The position numbers and the translations under genes are program-made. Positions 42,067 to 49,992 of a DNA stretch of 64,000 bases are shown piece after piece. The notes below the pieces were generated by a model. It saw nothing but the letters and a program-made list of their open reading frames with translations, did no database searches and had not been told where the DNA came from. The DNA is from Ochrobactrum sp. Marseille-Q0166 (lineage in GTDB: Bacteria > Pseudomonadota > Alphaproteobacteria > Rhizobiales > Rhizobiaceae). The stretch lies in the NCBI RefSeq assembly GCF_014397025.1, contig NZ_JACJUO010000001.1:1350501-1414500 (forward strand). The letters run 5' to 3'. The stretch's first letter is position 1. Each line of letters opens with the position of its first letter.

Positions 42067-42090
42067 AACCCCGAAGTTGTCTTCGGGGTT
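42067..42090 (+). promoter_or_regulatory. Hairpin between rpsK and rpoA
   Basis: AACCCCGAAG pairs perfectly with CTTCGGGGTT around TTGT. No T-run follows, so read-through into rpoA is expected. Confidence 0.55.
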
Positions 42091-42155
42091 CCTCTGCGGT
42101 TCTACACAGGATCGCTACGATTGGATAGTAGCGGCAGTTGATAGAGGAAAAATAC

Positions 42156-43169
42156 ATGATCCAGAAAAACTGGCAGGAACTCATTAAGCCGAATAAGGTG
42201 GATTTCATCACCAACGGCTCCCGTACGCGTGCAACGGTTGTTGCCGAGCCGCTGGAACGCGGTTTTGGTCTGACACTCGGTAACGCTCTGCGTCGCGTGC
42301 TTCTGTCGTCGCTTCGTGGAGCAGCGGTTACTGCTGTTCAGATTGATGGCGTTCTGCACGAGTTCTCTTCTATTCCGGGTGTCCGTGAAGATACCACGGA
42401 TATTGTTCTGAACGTCAAGGAAATCGCTATCCGTATGGAGGGCGAAGGCCCTAAGCGCATGGTTGTCCGCAAGGAAGGCCCGGGCGTTGTTACGGCTGGT
42501 GATATTCAGACTGTTGGCGATGTCGAGATCCTTAACCCTGATCACGTCATCTGCACGCTGGATGAAGGCGCTGAAATCCGCATGGAATTCACCGTTAACA
42601 CCGGCAAGGGCTATGTGCCTGCCGACCGTAATCGCGCGGAAGACGCTCCAATCGGCCTTATTCCGGTTGACAGCCTCTATTCGCCGATCCGCAAAGTATC
42701 GTACAAGATTGAGAACACCCGTGAAGGTCAGGTTCTCGATTATGACAAGCTGACGCTCAACATCGAAACCAATGGTTCCGTGAGCGGTGAAGATGCAGTT
42801 GCTTATGCAGCACGCATTCTTCAGGACCAGCTGGCAGTCTTCGTTAACTTCGAAGAGCCACAGAAGGAAGCTCCGCAGGAACAGGTTGCGGAACTCGCTT
42901 TCAACCCGGCTCTGCTCAAGAAAGTTGACGAACTCGAATTGTCGGTACGTTCGGCAAACTGCCTGAAGAACGACAACATCGTCTATATCGGCGATCTGAT
43001 CCAGAAGACGGAAGCCGAGATGCTGCGGACTCCGAATTTCGGCCGCAAGTCGCTCAACGAGATCAAGGAAGTTCTGGCGTCGATGGGGCTCCATCTTGGT
43101 ATGGAAATTCCAGCCTGGCCGCCTGAAAACATCGAAGATCTCGCCAAGCGCTACGAAGACCAATATTAA
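42156..43169 (+). CDS. rpoA: DNA-directed RNA polymerase subunit alpha
   Basis: The 337-aa subunit has the N-terminal assembly domain ([21 protein letters not shown] near residues 28-48) and the C-terminal DNA-binding domain (about 255-337, [21 protein letters not shown] and [17 protein letters not shown]), joined by a flexible linker with EAPQEQV. The start at 42156 ([14 protein letters not shown]) has AGAGGAAAA upstream; the ATG 18 bases earlier is in frame but less likely. rplQ begins 41 bases after the stop. Confidence 0.99.
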   Translation: MIQKNWQELIKPNKVDFITNGSRTRATVVAEPLERGFGLTLGNALRRVLLSSLRGAAVTAVQIDGVLHEFSSIPGVREDTTDIVLNVKEIAIRMEGEGPKRMVVRKEGPGVVTAGDIQTVGDVEILNPDHVICTLDEGAEIRMEFTVNTGKGYVPADRNRAEDAPIGLIPVDSLYSPIRKVSYKIENTREGQVLDYDKLTLNIETNGSVSGEDAVAYAARILQDQLAVFVNFEEPQKEAPQEQVAELAFNPALLKKVDELELSVRSANCLKNDNIVYIGDLIQKTEAEMLRTPNFGRKSLNEIKEVLASMGLHLGMEIPAWPPENIEDLAKRYEDQY

Positions 43170-43210
43170 GACCGGAAAATTCCGGCTGAACTGAATTAAA
43201 GGAGAAGGCC

Positions 43211-43639
43211 ATGCGCCACGGTAATGGACAGCGTAAGCTGAACCGCACTGCCTCGCATCGCAAGGCAATGTTCGCCAACATGGCGGCTTCGCTCATCGAG
43301 CACGAACAGATTGTGACCACCCTTCCTAAAGCTAAGGAAATTCGTCCAATCGTAGAAAAGCTTGTCACCCTCGGCAAGCGCGGTGACCTGCATGCACGTC
43401 GTCAGGCGATTTCTGCCATCCGCGACGTCAAGCTGGTTGCTAAGCTGTTCGACACGCTGGCTGCACGTTATGCAACCCGCAACGGTGGCTACATCCGCAT
43501 CATGAAGGCAGGCTTCCGTACCGGTGATAATGCACCGCTCGCAGTTGTCGAATTCGTTGAGCGCGATGTTGATGCAAAGGGCAAGGCTGATCGCGCTCGC
43601 GTTGAAGCTGAAGCCGCTGCAGAAGCCGCCGCAGCGTAA
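43211..43639 (+). CDS. rplQ: 50S ribosomal protein L17
   Basis: The 142-aa protein begins [20 protein letters not shown], with conserved [19 protein letters not shown]. The C-terminal 25 residues form an Ala/Glu-rich tail (ending [10 protein letters not shown]) longer than the E. coli protein, typical for the order. Last gene of the r-protein block, followed by a terminator. Confidence 0.98.
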   Translation: MRHGNGQRKLNRTASHRKAMFANMAASLIEHEQIVTTLPKAKEIRPIVEKLVTLGKRGDLHARRQAISAIRDVKLVAKLFDTLAARYATRNGGYIRIMKAGFRTGDNAPLAVVEFVERDVDAKGKADRARVEAEAAAEAAAA

Positions 43640-43662
43640 TTTTACGCTTCGCATGACAAAAT

Positions 43663-43688
43663 AGGGTCGCCTTGTGCGGCCCTTTTTT
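43663..43688 (+). terminator. Rho-independent terminator of the r-protein block
   Basis: An 8-bp stem (AGGGTCGC / GCGGCCCT, one G-U pair) is followed by six T. It closes the 19-kb str/S10/spc/alpha block. Confidence 0.85.
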
Positions 43689-43830
43689 GGTTTTTGGGCT
43701 TTGTCCGCAACAAGCGTTACAAAGCTGTAATGCTGTTTGCCACAATACAGCCCTTTATCCTTGGCGTTGTGCGTCCCATATTGTTTCAGCCTGGTGAATC
43801 GGGTTTTGGAAAGAAGACTGGAGTTAGCGG

Positions 43831-45261
43831 ATGAATTTGCGGCGTTTTGGAAGCACAGGTGTCGTTCTTGCTTGTCTGAGCATGGTTGCATTGCCAACAT
43901 TGGCTCAGGATAATCCTGCTCAGGTTAAGGGTAGGCTGATTCCTTTAAGTCGTGCTGATATGCAGCTTTCCTTTGCCCCGCTTGTAAAGGAAACAGCGCC
44001 TGCTGTCGTTAACGTCTACGCGGCGCGACAAGTACAGCAGCGTCCATCCCCCTTTGCCGGCGACCCATTCTTTGAACAGTTCTTCGGCGATCAGGTCAAT
44101 CGTGGACGCCCACGTACTGAACAGTCGCTGGGTTCCGGTGTGATTGTCGATTCTTCCGGTATCGTTGTGACCAACAATCACGTCATCAAAGACGCGGACG
44201 AAATCAAGGTTGCGCTTTCTGATGGGCGGCAGCTTGAAAGCAAGGTTCTGCTGCGTGACGAGACTACAGATCTCGCCGTCCTCAAAATTGAAGCAAAAGA
44301 GAAATTTCCAACGATCTCGCTTGGTAATTCCGATGATGTTGAAGTCGGCGACCTCGTCCTCGCTATTGGTAATCCATTCGCAGTCGGGCAGACTGTCACG
44401 AGCGGTATCGTGTCAGCGCAGTCACGCACCCAAGTTGGCGTATCCGACTTTGACTTCTTCATTCAGACGGACGCTGCAATCAACCCTGGTAACTCCGGTG
44501 GTGGTCTGATTGACATGCGGGGCCGACTTATCGGCATCAATACAGCTATTTACTCCCGCTCAGGCGGCTCCGTGGGTATTGGTTTTGCAATCCCGTCCAA
44601 CATGGTTCGTGCGGTCGTTGACGCAGCATTGAGCGGAAGCACGAGTTTTGAGCGCCCTTTCATCGGTGCGACTTTTCAGAATATTACGCCTGATGTTGCT
44701 GAAGGTCTCGGCATGGACCGTTCGTTTGGCGTACTGGTCACGGCTGTTACCAAGGGTGGACCGGCAGAGCAGGCGGGCCTGAAAGTGGGAGACGTTGTTC
44801 TTTCAGTACAGGATATTCGCGTGGATAATATCGACGTACTCGGTTACCGCCTTTCGACAGCAGGCATTGGTAATACAGTGACGCTCGATATCATGCGAAG
44901 TGGCAAGGAAAGCAAAATGCCGGTGAAACTGGCAAAAGAGCCGGAAGCGAAGCCACAACAAAGGCAGACAATTCGGGGAGACAATCCATTCGAGGGGGCC
45001 GTGGTTGAGGAAATTACTCCTGCAATGGCGTCCAAGATGAGGCTGCGAGAGGGATCTCGCGGGGTGATTGTGACGGATGTGATCGTTAATTCGCAGGCCG
45101 CACAACTTGGCTTACGTCAGCGTGACATTATCCGTGGTATTAACGGCAATCCCATCCGCACAATCAGCGATTTGACGACGGCGCTTAATGGCGGACGTGG
45201 CCTGGCATGGCGCCTTGAAGTTGAGCGCAACGGTGCATTAATTCGCCAGTTCGTACGCTGA
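43831..45261 (+). CDS. Do/DegP family periplasmic serine protease
   Basis: The 476-aa HtrA-type protease-chaperone has a signal peptide (about residues 1-25, ending LPTLAQ), a trypsin-like domain with the triad H117 (VTNNHVI), D147 (DETTDLAVLKI) and S222 (NPGNSGGG), and two PDZ domains (about 275-355 and 375-470). It should degrade or refold misfolded envelope proteins. Related species have several paralogues (degP, degQ, mucD-like), so the exact name is left open. GACTGGAG lies upstream of the ATG. A strong terminator separates it from rarA. Confidence 0.95.
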   Translation: MNLRRFGSTGVVLACLSMVALPTLAQDNPAQVKGRLIPLSRADMQLSFAPLVKETAPAVVNVYAARQVQQRPSPFAGDPFFEQFFGDQVNRGRPRTEQSLGSGVIVDSSGIVVTNNHVIKDADEIKVALSDGRQLESKVLLRDETTDLAVLKIEAKEKFPTISLGNSDDVEVGDLVLAIGNPFAVGQTVTSGIVSAQSRTQVGVSDFDFFIQTDAAINPGNSGGGLIDMRGRLIGINTAIYSRSGGSVGIGFAIPSNMVRAVVDAALSGSTSFERPFIGATFQNITPDVAEGLGMDRSFGVLVTAVTKGGPAEQAGLKVGDVVLSVQDIRVDNIDVLGYRLSTAGIGNTVTLDIMRSGKESKMPVKLAKEPEAKPQQRQTIRGDNPFEGAVVEEITPAMASKMRLREGSRGVIVTDVIVNSQAAQLGLRQRDIIRGINGNPIRTISDLTTALNGGRGLAWRLEVERNGALIRQFVR

Positions 45262-45287
45262 TCCACTTGCTGAGTATTTAAAGTTGC

Positions 45288-45331
45288 ATGTCGTTTCGGG
45301 CAGGACTATGCCTGAAACGACATCTGTTTTT
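45288..45331 (+). terminator. Rho-independent terminator after the DegP-like gene
   Basis: A 14-bp stem (ATGTCGTTTCGGGC / GCCTGAAACGACAT, one G-U pair) with an eight-base loop is followed by CTGTTTTT. Confidence 0.92.
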
Positions 45332-45351
45332 CTGGCATTGAGCGAAGCGAA

Positions 45352-46668
45352 ATGAGTGATCTATTTTCCACTGCGGCTGATCCCAACGCCGACCGTAACA
45401 GGCCGCTTGCTGACCGCCTTCGCCCGCGTCATCTTGCTGAAGTAACCGGACAGGAGCATCTTACGGGACCGGAGGGCGTGCTCACGCGGATGATCGCGTC
45501 TGGTTCACTTGGCTCGATGATTTTCTGGGGACCACCTGGTACGGGTAAGACAACGGTTGCCAGACTTCTCGCGGGAGAAACTGAACTTGCATTTGAGCAG
45601 ATTTCTGCAATTTTTTCCGGTGTAGCTGATCTCAAGAAAGTATTTGAATCTGCGCGATTGCGCCGCATCTCGGGCCGTCAAACGCTGTTGTTTGTGGACG
45701 AAATTCATCGGTTTAACCGTGCGCAGCAGGATAGTTTTCTTCCTGTGATGGAAGATGGTACTGTTATTCTCATCGGGGCAACGACCGAAAACCCGTCCTT
45801 TGAACTCAACGCCGCTTTGCTTTCACGGGCACGGGTGCTGACTTTCCATCCGCATGACACGCTTAGTATTGCAACTCTCCTGATGCGTGCGGAAGAGCAG
45901 GAAAATCGTCCTTTACCGCTGGATGATGAAGCGCGAGCAAGCCTTATCCGCATGGCGGATGGCGATGGCCGCGCATCTTTAACACTCGCAGAAGAAGTAT
46001 GGCGGGCAGCTCGGCCTGGTGAAATATTTAATGCTGATAAGTTGCAGGAAGTCGTTCAGCGTCGTGCTCCGGTTTATGACAAGGGGCAAGATGGCCATTA
46101 CAATCTCATTTCAGCCCTGCATAAATCAGTGCGGGGCTCTGATCCAGATGCCGCGCTGTATTATCTTTGCCGGATGTTTGATGCCGGGGAACATCCGCTT
46201 TATATTGGTAGGCGACTTGTTCGCATGGCGGTTGAAGATATAGGCCTTGCTGATCCGCAGGCGCTGGCTATCTGTAATGCCGCCAAGGATGCTTATGATT
46301 ATCTTGGCTCACCGGAGGGTGAGTTGGCTCTTGCGCAGGCTTGCGTTTATCTGGCGACAGCACCTAAATCCAATGCCGTTTATATGGCCTACAAGTCCGC
46401 CATGCGGGCTGCTAAGGAAAATGGCTCTTTGTTGCCACCAAAGCATATTCTTAATGCGCCAACCAAGCTCATGAAGAATGAGGGCTATGGCGACGGCTAC
46501 GCCTATGATCATGACCAACCCGACGCTTTTTCCGGACAGGACTATTTCCCCGAAGCGATGGGTCGGAAGGTCTTCTACGATCCCCCAGAGCGTGGTTTTG
46601 AGCGGGAAATTCGCAAGCGGTTGGATTATTGGTCACGTTTACGCACGGAACGTCAGGGCAGGCGGTGA
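45352..46668 (+). CDS. rarA: Replication-associated recombination protein RarA (MgsA)
   Basis: The 438-aa AAA+ ATPase acts at stalled replication forks. The ATPase domain has Walker A GPPGTGKT (residues 60-67) and Walker B LLFVDEIHRF (D116-H119), with sensor 1 IGATTENPSFELN. The C-terminal half contains the tetramerisation region, AEEVWRAARPGEIF to DDIGLADPQAL-like VEDIGLADPQAL and APKSNAVYMAY. Length is typical. The start at 45352 follows GAGCGAAGCG, a weak ribosome binding site. The gene stands on its own after a terminator. Confidence 0.95.
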   Translation: MSDLFSTAADPNADRNRPLADRLRPRHLAEVTGQEHLTGPEGVLTRMIASGSLGSMIFWGPPGTGKTTVARLLAGETELAFEQISAIFSGVADLKKVFESARLRRISGRQTLLFVDEIHRFNRAQQDSFLPVMEDGTVILIGATTENPSFELNAALLSRARVLTFHPHDTLSIATLLMRAEEQENRPLPLDDEARASLIRMADGDGRASLTLAEEVWRAARPGEIFNADKLQEVVQRRAPVYDKGQDGHYNLISALHKSVRGSDPDAALYYLCRMFDAGEHPLYIGRRLVRMAVEDIGLADPQALAICNAAKDAYDYLGSPEGELALAQACVYLATAPKSNAVYMAYKSAMRAAKENGSLLPPKHILNAPTKLMKNEGYGDGYAYDHDQPDAFSGQDYFPEAMGRKVFYDPPERGFEREIRKRLDYWSRLRTERQGRR

Positions 46669-46943
46669 CTTACTGTCGCCTACACCGTTTCTAACCAACC
46701 CCTTCGCAAGCATTTTAGGTCACAATTCAGCCTTCATCTCACAGCTATTACGCTAGAGAAATACAACCAAGGGTTTCGCTTTCTATCATTGGCGGTTTAA
46801 AATACTTCAATCATTACAAAGAGGAAGCAACCTAAAGCGGTATGCGTAAATGATCTGATAACCATTAAAGATCAAGCACTTAGTTTAAGGCGTACTTAAT
46901 GTTTAAAATTAATCAAATTTTTTAATTCCTACGAGGTTCGTTC
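46669..46943 (+). other. AT-rich intergenic region with CtrA-type box
   Basis: This 275-bp gap is notably AT-rich in its last 90 bases, with several TTAA motifs. No gene or terminator with a T-run was recognised; GGCGGTGACTTACTGTCGCC right at the rarA stop can fold into a short hairpin. Confidence 0.45.
46885..46899. promoter_or_regulatory. Candidate CtrA-binding box (TTAA-N7-TTAA)
   Basis: TTAA, seven bases (GGCGTAC), TTAA: the full CtrA consensus, 45 bases upstream of the start of the transglycosylase-like lipoprotein gene. The local sequence is AT-rich, so a chance match is more likely here than at 6960. Confidence 0.45.
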
Positions 46944-47528
46944 ATGACGCGCGTCTTGTTTATCGTTGCGCTCGTTATTCTAAGTGGTTGTGCGACTGCT
47001 CCTCGGCAGATTAGCAACGTTTGCGCTGTTTTTGATCAACGCGATGGTTGGATAAATAATTGGCAATCGGATGCGACGCGTGTTTCGCGCGAGTTTGGTG
47101 TGCCGGTTCACGTGCTGATGGCAACGATCTACACTGAATCAGGTTTCCGTCCCTATGCACGGCCACCACGTACAAAATTATTCGGTTTTATTCCATGGAA
47201 ACGCGCTTCCAGTGCTTATGGATACTCGCAGGCACTGAATGGAACATGGGATCGTTATAAGCGTGAAACCGGCCGCTGGACAGCGTCGCGTAGCAATTTT
47301 GGTGACGCCATCCATTTCATTGGGTGGTATCACAATGAGAGCAGCCGGAGAAATGGCATTAATCGTACCGATGCCTATAATCTCTATTTGGCTTATTACT
47401 CTGGTCATGGTGGCTATTCACGAGGCGTATGGCGTAATAACTCTACGGCTTTGAATGGTGCTAAACGTGCCCAGAACATGGCCAACCGCTATGCGACGCA
47501 ACTGCGTTCTTGCGGACGAGTGGGCTAA
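46944..47528 (+). CDS. Lytic transglycosylase-like lipoprotein (SLT domain)
   Basis: The 194-aa product starts with a lipoprotein signal peptide (MTRVLFIVALVILSGC), with Cys16 as lipidation site. The rest resembles a soluble lytic transglycosylase domain: VPVHVLMATIYTESGFRPYA with the presumed catalytic Glu65, then SAYGYSQALNGTWDRYKR and GDAIHFIGWYHNES. It should cut peptidoglycan glycan strands, anchored in the outer or inner membrane. The C-terminus has an Asn/Tyr-rich repeatless tail. A CtrA-type box upstream suggests cell-cycle control. The next gene, an OmpA-like lipoprotein, begins 88 bases after its stop. Confidence 0.88.
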   Translation: MTRVLFIVALVILSGCATAPRQISNVCAVFDQRDGWINNWQSDATRVSREFGVPVHVLMATIYTESGFRPYARPPRTKLFGFIPWKRASSAYGYSQALNGTWDRYKRETGRWTASRSNFGDAIHFIGWYHNESSRRNGINRTDAYNLYLAYYSGHGGYSRGVWRNNSTALNGAKRAQNMANRYATQLRSCGRVG

Positions 47529-47616
47529 AATTGGTGAGAGGGGATTTAAAGTCACCATCCAGCCGCAATCGAAGTTATCATTCGCGGCGAATCGAACATT
47601 GAGGATGACGTTTTTT

Positions 47617-48288
47617 ATGTTGAAGAAACTCGGGATTGTATTTATCGGGGCCACATTTTTGGCGGGCTGCACTTCTACTGACCCATATACAGGCCAGGAG
47701 AAAATGTCGAACACTGCGGGCGGTGCGGCGATCGGCGCTGCGGTCGGTGCATTGGGCGGCCTCATGGTTGGTGGCTCGAGCCGCGCACAGCGTAATGCCG
47801 TGCTGATTGGTGCGGGTATCGGCGCGCTTGGCGGTGGGGCTATCGGTAATTACATGGACCGTCAGGAATCCGAGTTGCGCAATCAGTTGCAAGGCACAGG
47901 TGTCTCCGTCACCCGTAATGGTGATCAGATTATTCTGAATATGCCTTCGGCAATTACTTTTGACACTGATCAGGATCAGGTGAAGAGCCAGTTCTATCCA
48001 ACACTGAATTCTGTCGCGATCGTGTTGCGTAAATTCAATCAGACACTGGTTGATGTTTATGGCTTTACCGACTCGACCGGCAGTGCAAGCTACAATCAGG
48101 GCCTGTCACAGCGTCGCGCTGCATCTGTTGCGAGTTATCTTGGTTCACAGGGCATTGACCCGCGTCGCTTTGCCGTCATTGGTTATGGCGCAAGTCAGCC
48201 GGTGGCTTCGAATGCAACGCCGGAAGGCCGTGCGCTGAACCGTCGTGTCGAGATTCAGATTTCTCCACTACGCGGTGTACAGCAGTAA
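47617..48288 (+). CDS. OmpA family lipoprotein with glycine zipper
   Basis: The 223-aa protein has a lipoprotein signal (MLKKLGIVFIGATFLAGC, Cys18), a glycine-zipper membrane-like segment (about residues 33-75, rich in GGAAIGAAVGALGG), and a C-terminal OmpA peptidoglycan-binding domain (about 100-220) with VDVYGFTDSTGSASYNQGLS and GRALNRRVEIQI. It resembles E. coli YiaD and probably tethers the outer membrane to peptidoglycan. The start is the ATG at 47617; the ATG at 47605 in the same frame is too near its GAGG. It may be cotranscribed with the preceding transglycosylase-like gene, both acting on the cell wall. Confidence 0.92.
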   Translation: MLKKLGIVFIGATFLAGCTSTDPYTGQEKMSNTAGGAAIGAAVGALGGLMVGGSSRAQRNAVLIGAGIGALGGGAIGNYMDRQESELRNQLQGTGVSVTRNGDQIILNMPSAITFDTDQDQVKSQFYPTLNSVAIVLRKFNQTLVDVYGFTDSTGSASYNQGLSQRRAASVASYLGSQGIDPRRFAVIGYGASQPVASNATPEGRALNRRVEIQISPLRGVQQ

Positions 48289-48316
48289 AATCGAGTTCTG
48301 AGTTTAAGCAGTTTGG

Positions 48317-48347
48317 CGCAGCCCATCGAACGATGGGCTGCGTTTCT
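48317..48347 (+). terminator. Rho-independent terminator after the OmpA-like gene
   Basis: A 12-bp perfect stem (CGCAGCCCATCG / CGATGGGCTGCG) with only AA as loop (so the inner pairs open) is followed by TTTCT. Confidence 0.85.
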
Positions 48348-48389
48348 ATATTTCCTGCTTGCGAATCGAATGCTTTGTTGACGGCAATT

Positions 48390-48418
48390 TTGTAAATAAA
48401 GCGTGGACTGTTTATATA
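48390..48418 (+). promoter_or_regulatory. Possible recA promoter
   Basis: TTGTAA (48390-48395), a 17-bp spacer and TATATA (48413-48418) form a weak-to-fair sigma-70 promoter. The LexA box lies just downstream of the -10, so LexA binding would block it. Confidence 0.4.
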
Positions 48419-48438
48419 TTATTGTTTTCTGATATTTA

Positions 48439-48453
48439 GAACAATAAATGAAC
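48439..48453. promoter_or_regulatory. LexA (SOS) box of recA
   Basis: The sequence is GAAC, seven bases (AATAAAT), GAAC, the exact direct-repeat SOS box of alphaproteobacteria, which differs from the palindromic enterobacterial box. It lies 124 bases upstream of the recA start, near the likely transcription start. Confidence 0.88.
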
Positions 48454-48576
48454 AAAATTTTATTATAGTTATAAAACAATGCCTTAACCTTATTGCCAAA
48501 TGAGAACAAAAGGGATACAAATAGATATTGGTGATAAGCCCCATGGGCTTCTAGCGAGACAAGAGGATGGTGTAAG

Positions 48577-49662
48577 ATGTCTCAGAAATCATTGCGACTC
48601 GTTGAGGATAATTCAGTGGACAAGACTAAGGCACTCGATGCGGCGCTGTCGCAAATTGAACGTGCGTTCGGCAAGGGCTCGATCATGCGGCTCGGCCAGA
48701 ACGAGGTCGTTGATATTGAGACGGTGCCAACCGGCTCGCTTTCTCTCGATATCGCATTGGGCGTCGGCGGTTTGCCCAAGGGACGTATCGTAGAAATCTA
48801 TGGTCCGGAAAGCTCGGGTAAAACCACTCTCGCACTGCATACAATTGCAGAAGCGCAGAAAAAGGGTGGCATCTGCGCGTTTGTGGATGCAGAACACGCG
48901 CTTGATCCGGTCTATGCCCGCAAGCTTGGTGTTGACCTTGAAAACCTTCTGATTTCGCAGCCTGATACGGGTGAGCAGGCGCTCGAGATTACAGATACAC
49001 TTGTGCGCTCAGGTGCTATCGATGTTCTGGTCGTCGACTCGGTTGCAGCTCTTACGCCGCGGGCTGAAATTGAAGGCGAAATGGGTGATTCTCTGCCGGG
49101 CCTTCAGGCGCGTCTGATGAGCCAGGCTCTGCGCAAGCTCACTGCATCGATTTCGCGCTCGAACTGCATGGTGATCTTTATCAATCAGATCCGCATGAAA
49201 ATCGGCGTCATGTTCGGTTCTCCTGAAACAACGACTGGCGGGAATGCGCTGAAGTTTTACGCTTCGGTACGTCTGGATATTCGCCGCATCGGTTCCATCA
49301 AGGAGCGTGATGAAGTTGTTGGCAACCAGACCCGTGTAAAGGTTGTCAAAAACAAGCTTGCGCCTCCATTCAAGCAGGTCGAATTCGACATTATGTACGG
49401 CGCAGGTGTTTCCAAGACCGGCGAACTGGTTGACCTTGGCGTTAAGGCTGGTGTTGTCGAAAAGTCTGGCGCGTGGTTCTCCTATAATTCCCAGCGTCTG
49501 GGGCAGGGCCGTGAAAATGCCAAGCAGTACCTCAAGGATAATCCCGAAGTCGCTCGGGAAATTGAGACCACGCTTCGTCAGAATGCCGGACTGATTGCCG
49601 AGCAGTTTCTTGAAGATGGTGGTCCAGAAGCCGATGATGGTCCGGATGCGGCAGAAGCGTAA
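48577..49662 (+). CDS. recA: Recombinase A
   Basis: The 361-aa protein promotes strand exchange and LexA self-cleavage. It has Walker A GPESSGKT (residues 76-83), the DNA-binding loop regions around [32 protein letters not shown] (split), and an acidic C-terminal tail ending DDGPDAAEA. The ATG at 48577 follows GAGGATGG. The gene is single, with its own SOS box and terminator. Confidence 0.99.
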   Translation: MSQKSLRLVEDNSVDKTKALDAALSQIERAFGKGSIMRLGQNEVVDIETVPTGSLSLDIALGVGGLPKGRIVEIYGPESSGKTTLALHTIAEAQKKGGICAFVDAEHALDPVYARKLGVDLENLLISQPDTGEQALEITDTLVRSGAIDVLVVDSVAALTPRAEIEGEMGDSLPGLQARLMSQALRKLTASISRSNCMVIFINQIRMKIGVMFGSPETTTGGNALKFYASVRLDIRRIGSIKERDEVVGNQTRVKVVKNKLAPPFKQVEFDIMYGAGVSKTGELVDLGVKAGVVEKSGAWFSYNSQRLGQGRENAKQYLKDNPEVAREIETTLRQNAGLIAEQFLEDGGPEADDGPDAAEA

Positions 49663-49992
49663 GCTTTGTATTGAATTCAAAATAGGACAAAAGCCCTGCA
49701 TGAGAGTGCGGGGTTTTTGTTTTTAGGCTCATACTGTTGCATAGTTGCCTTTTTCCGCGATTGCGGCAGAAATTGCTTTTATACCGCACACTGCTTATCT
49801 GGACAGAAAAGCAGCACGTCGCTAAAAGCGGACAACCGAAATTCCACCTCAAGGACTATCCATTCTCGGGCAGTCGAAACGTGGCGGCAACGTGAGCCGT
49901 ATACCGCCGCAATCCTGCGGGTGGAGATTATATAATTGATGTGTACTGGATTGCGCATCTCATGCAGGGCAGAGAATGTCCAAGGGTGAATT
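49663..49992 (+). other. recA-alaS intergenic region
   Basis: The 330-bp gap holds the recA terminator at its left end. The rest (49725-49992) shows no gene with a ribosome binding site. It must contain the alaS promoter, but no good -35/-10 pair was recognised. The segment around 49885-49925 has GC-rich inverted parts (GGCGGCAACG..CCGCCGCAAT) that may fold in the leader. Confidence 0.4.
49690..49724 (+). terminator. Rho-independent terminator after recA
   Basis: A stem of about 11 bp (AAAGCCCTGCA / TGCGGGGTTTTT, one G-U pair) with a six-base loop is followed by TTTTTGTTTTT. Confidence 0.85.
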
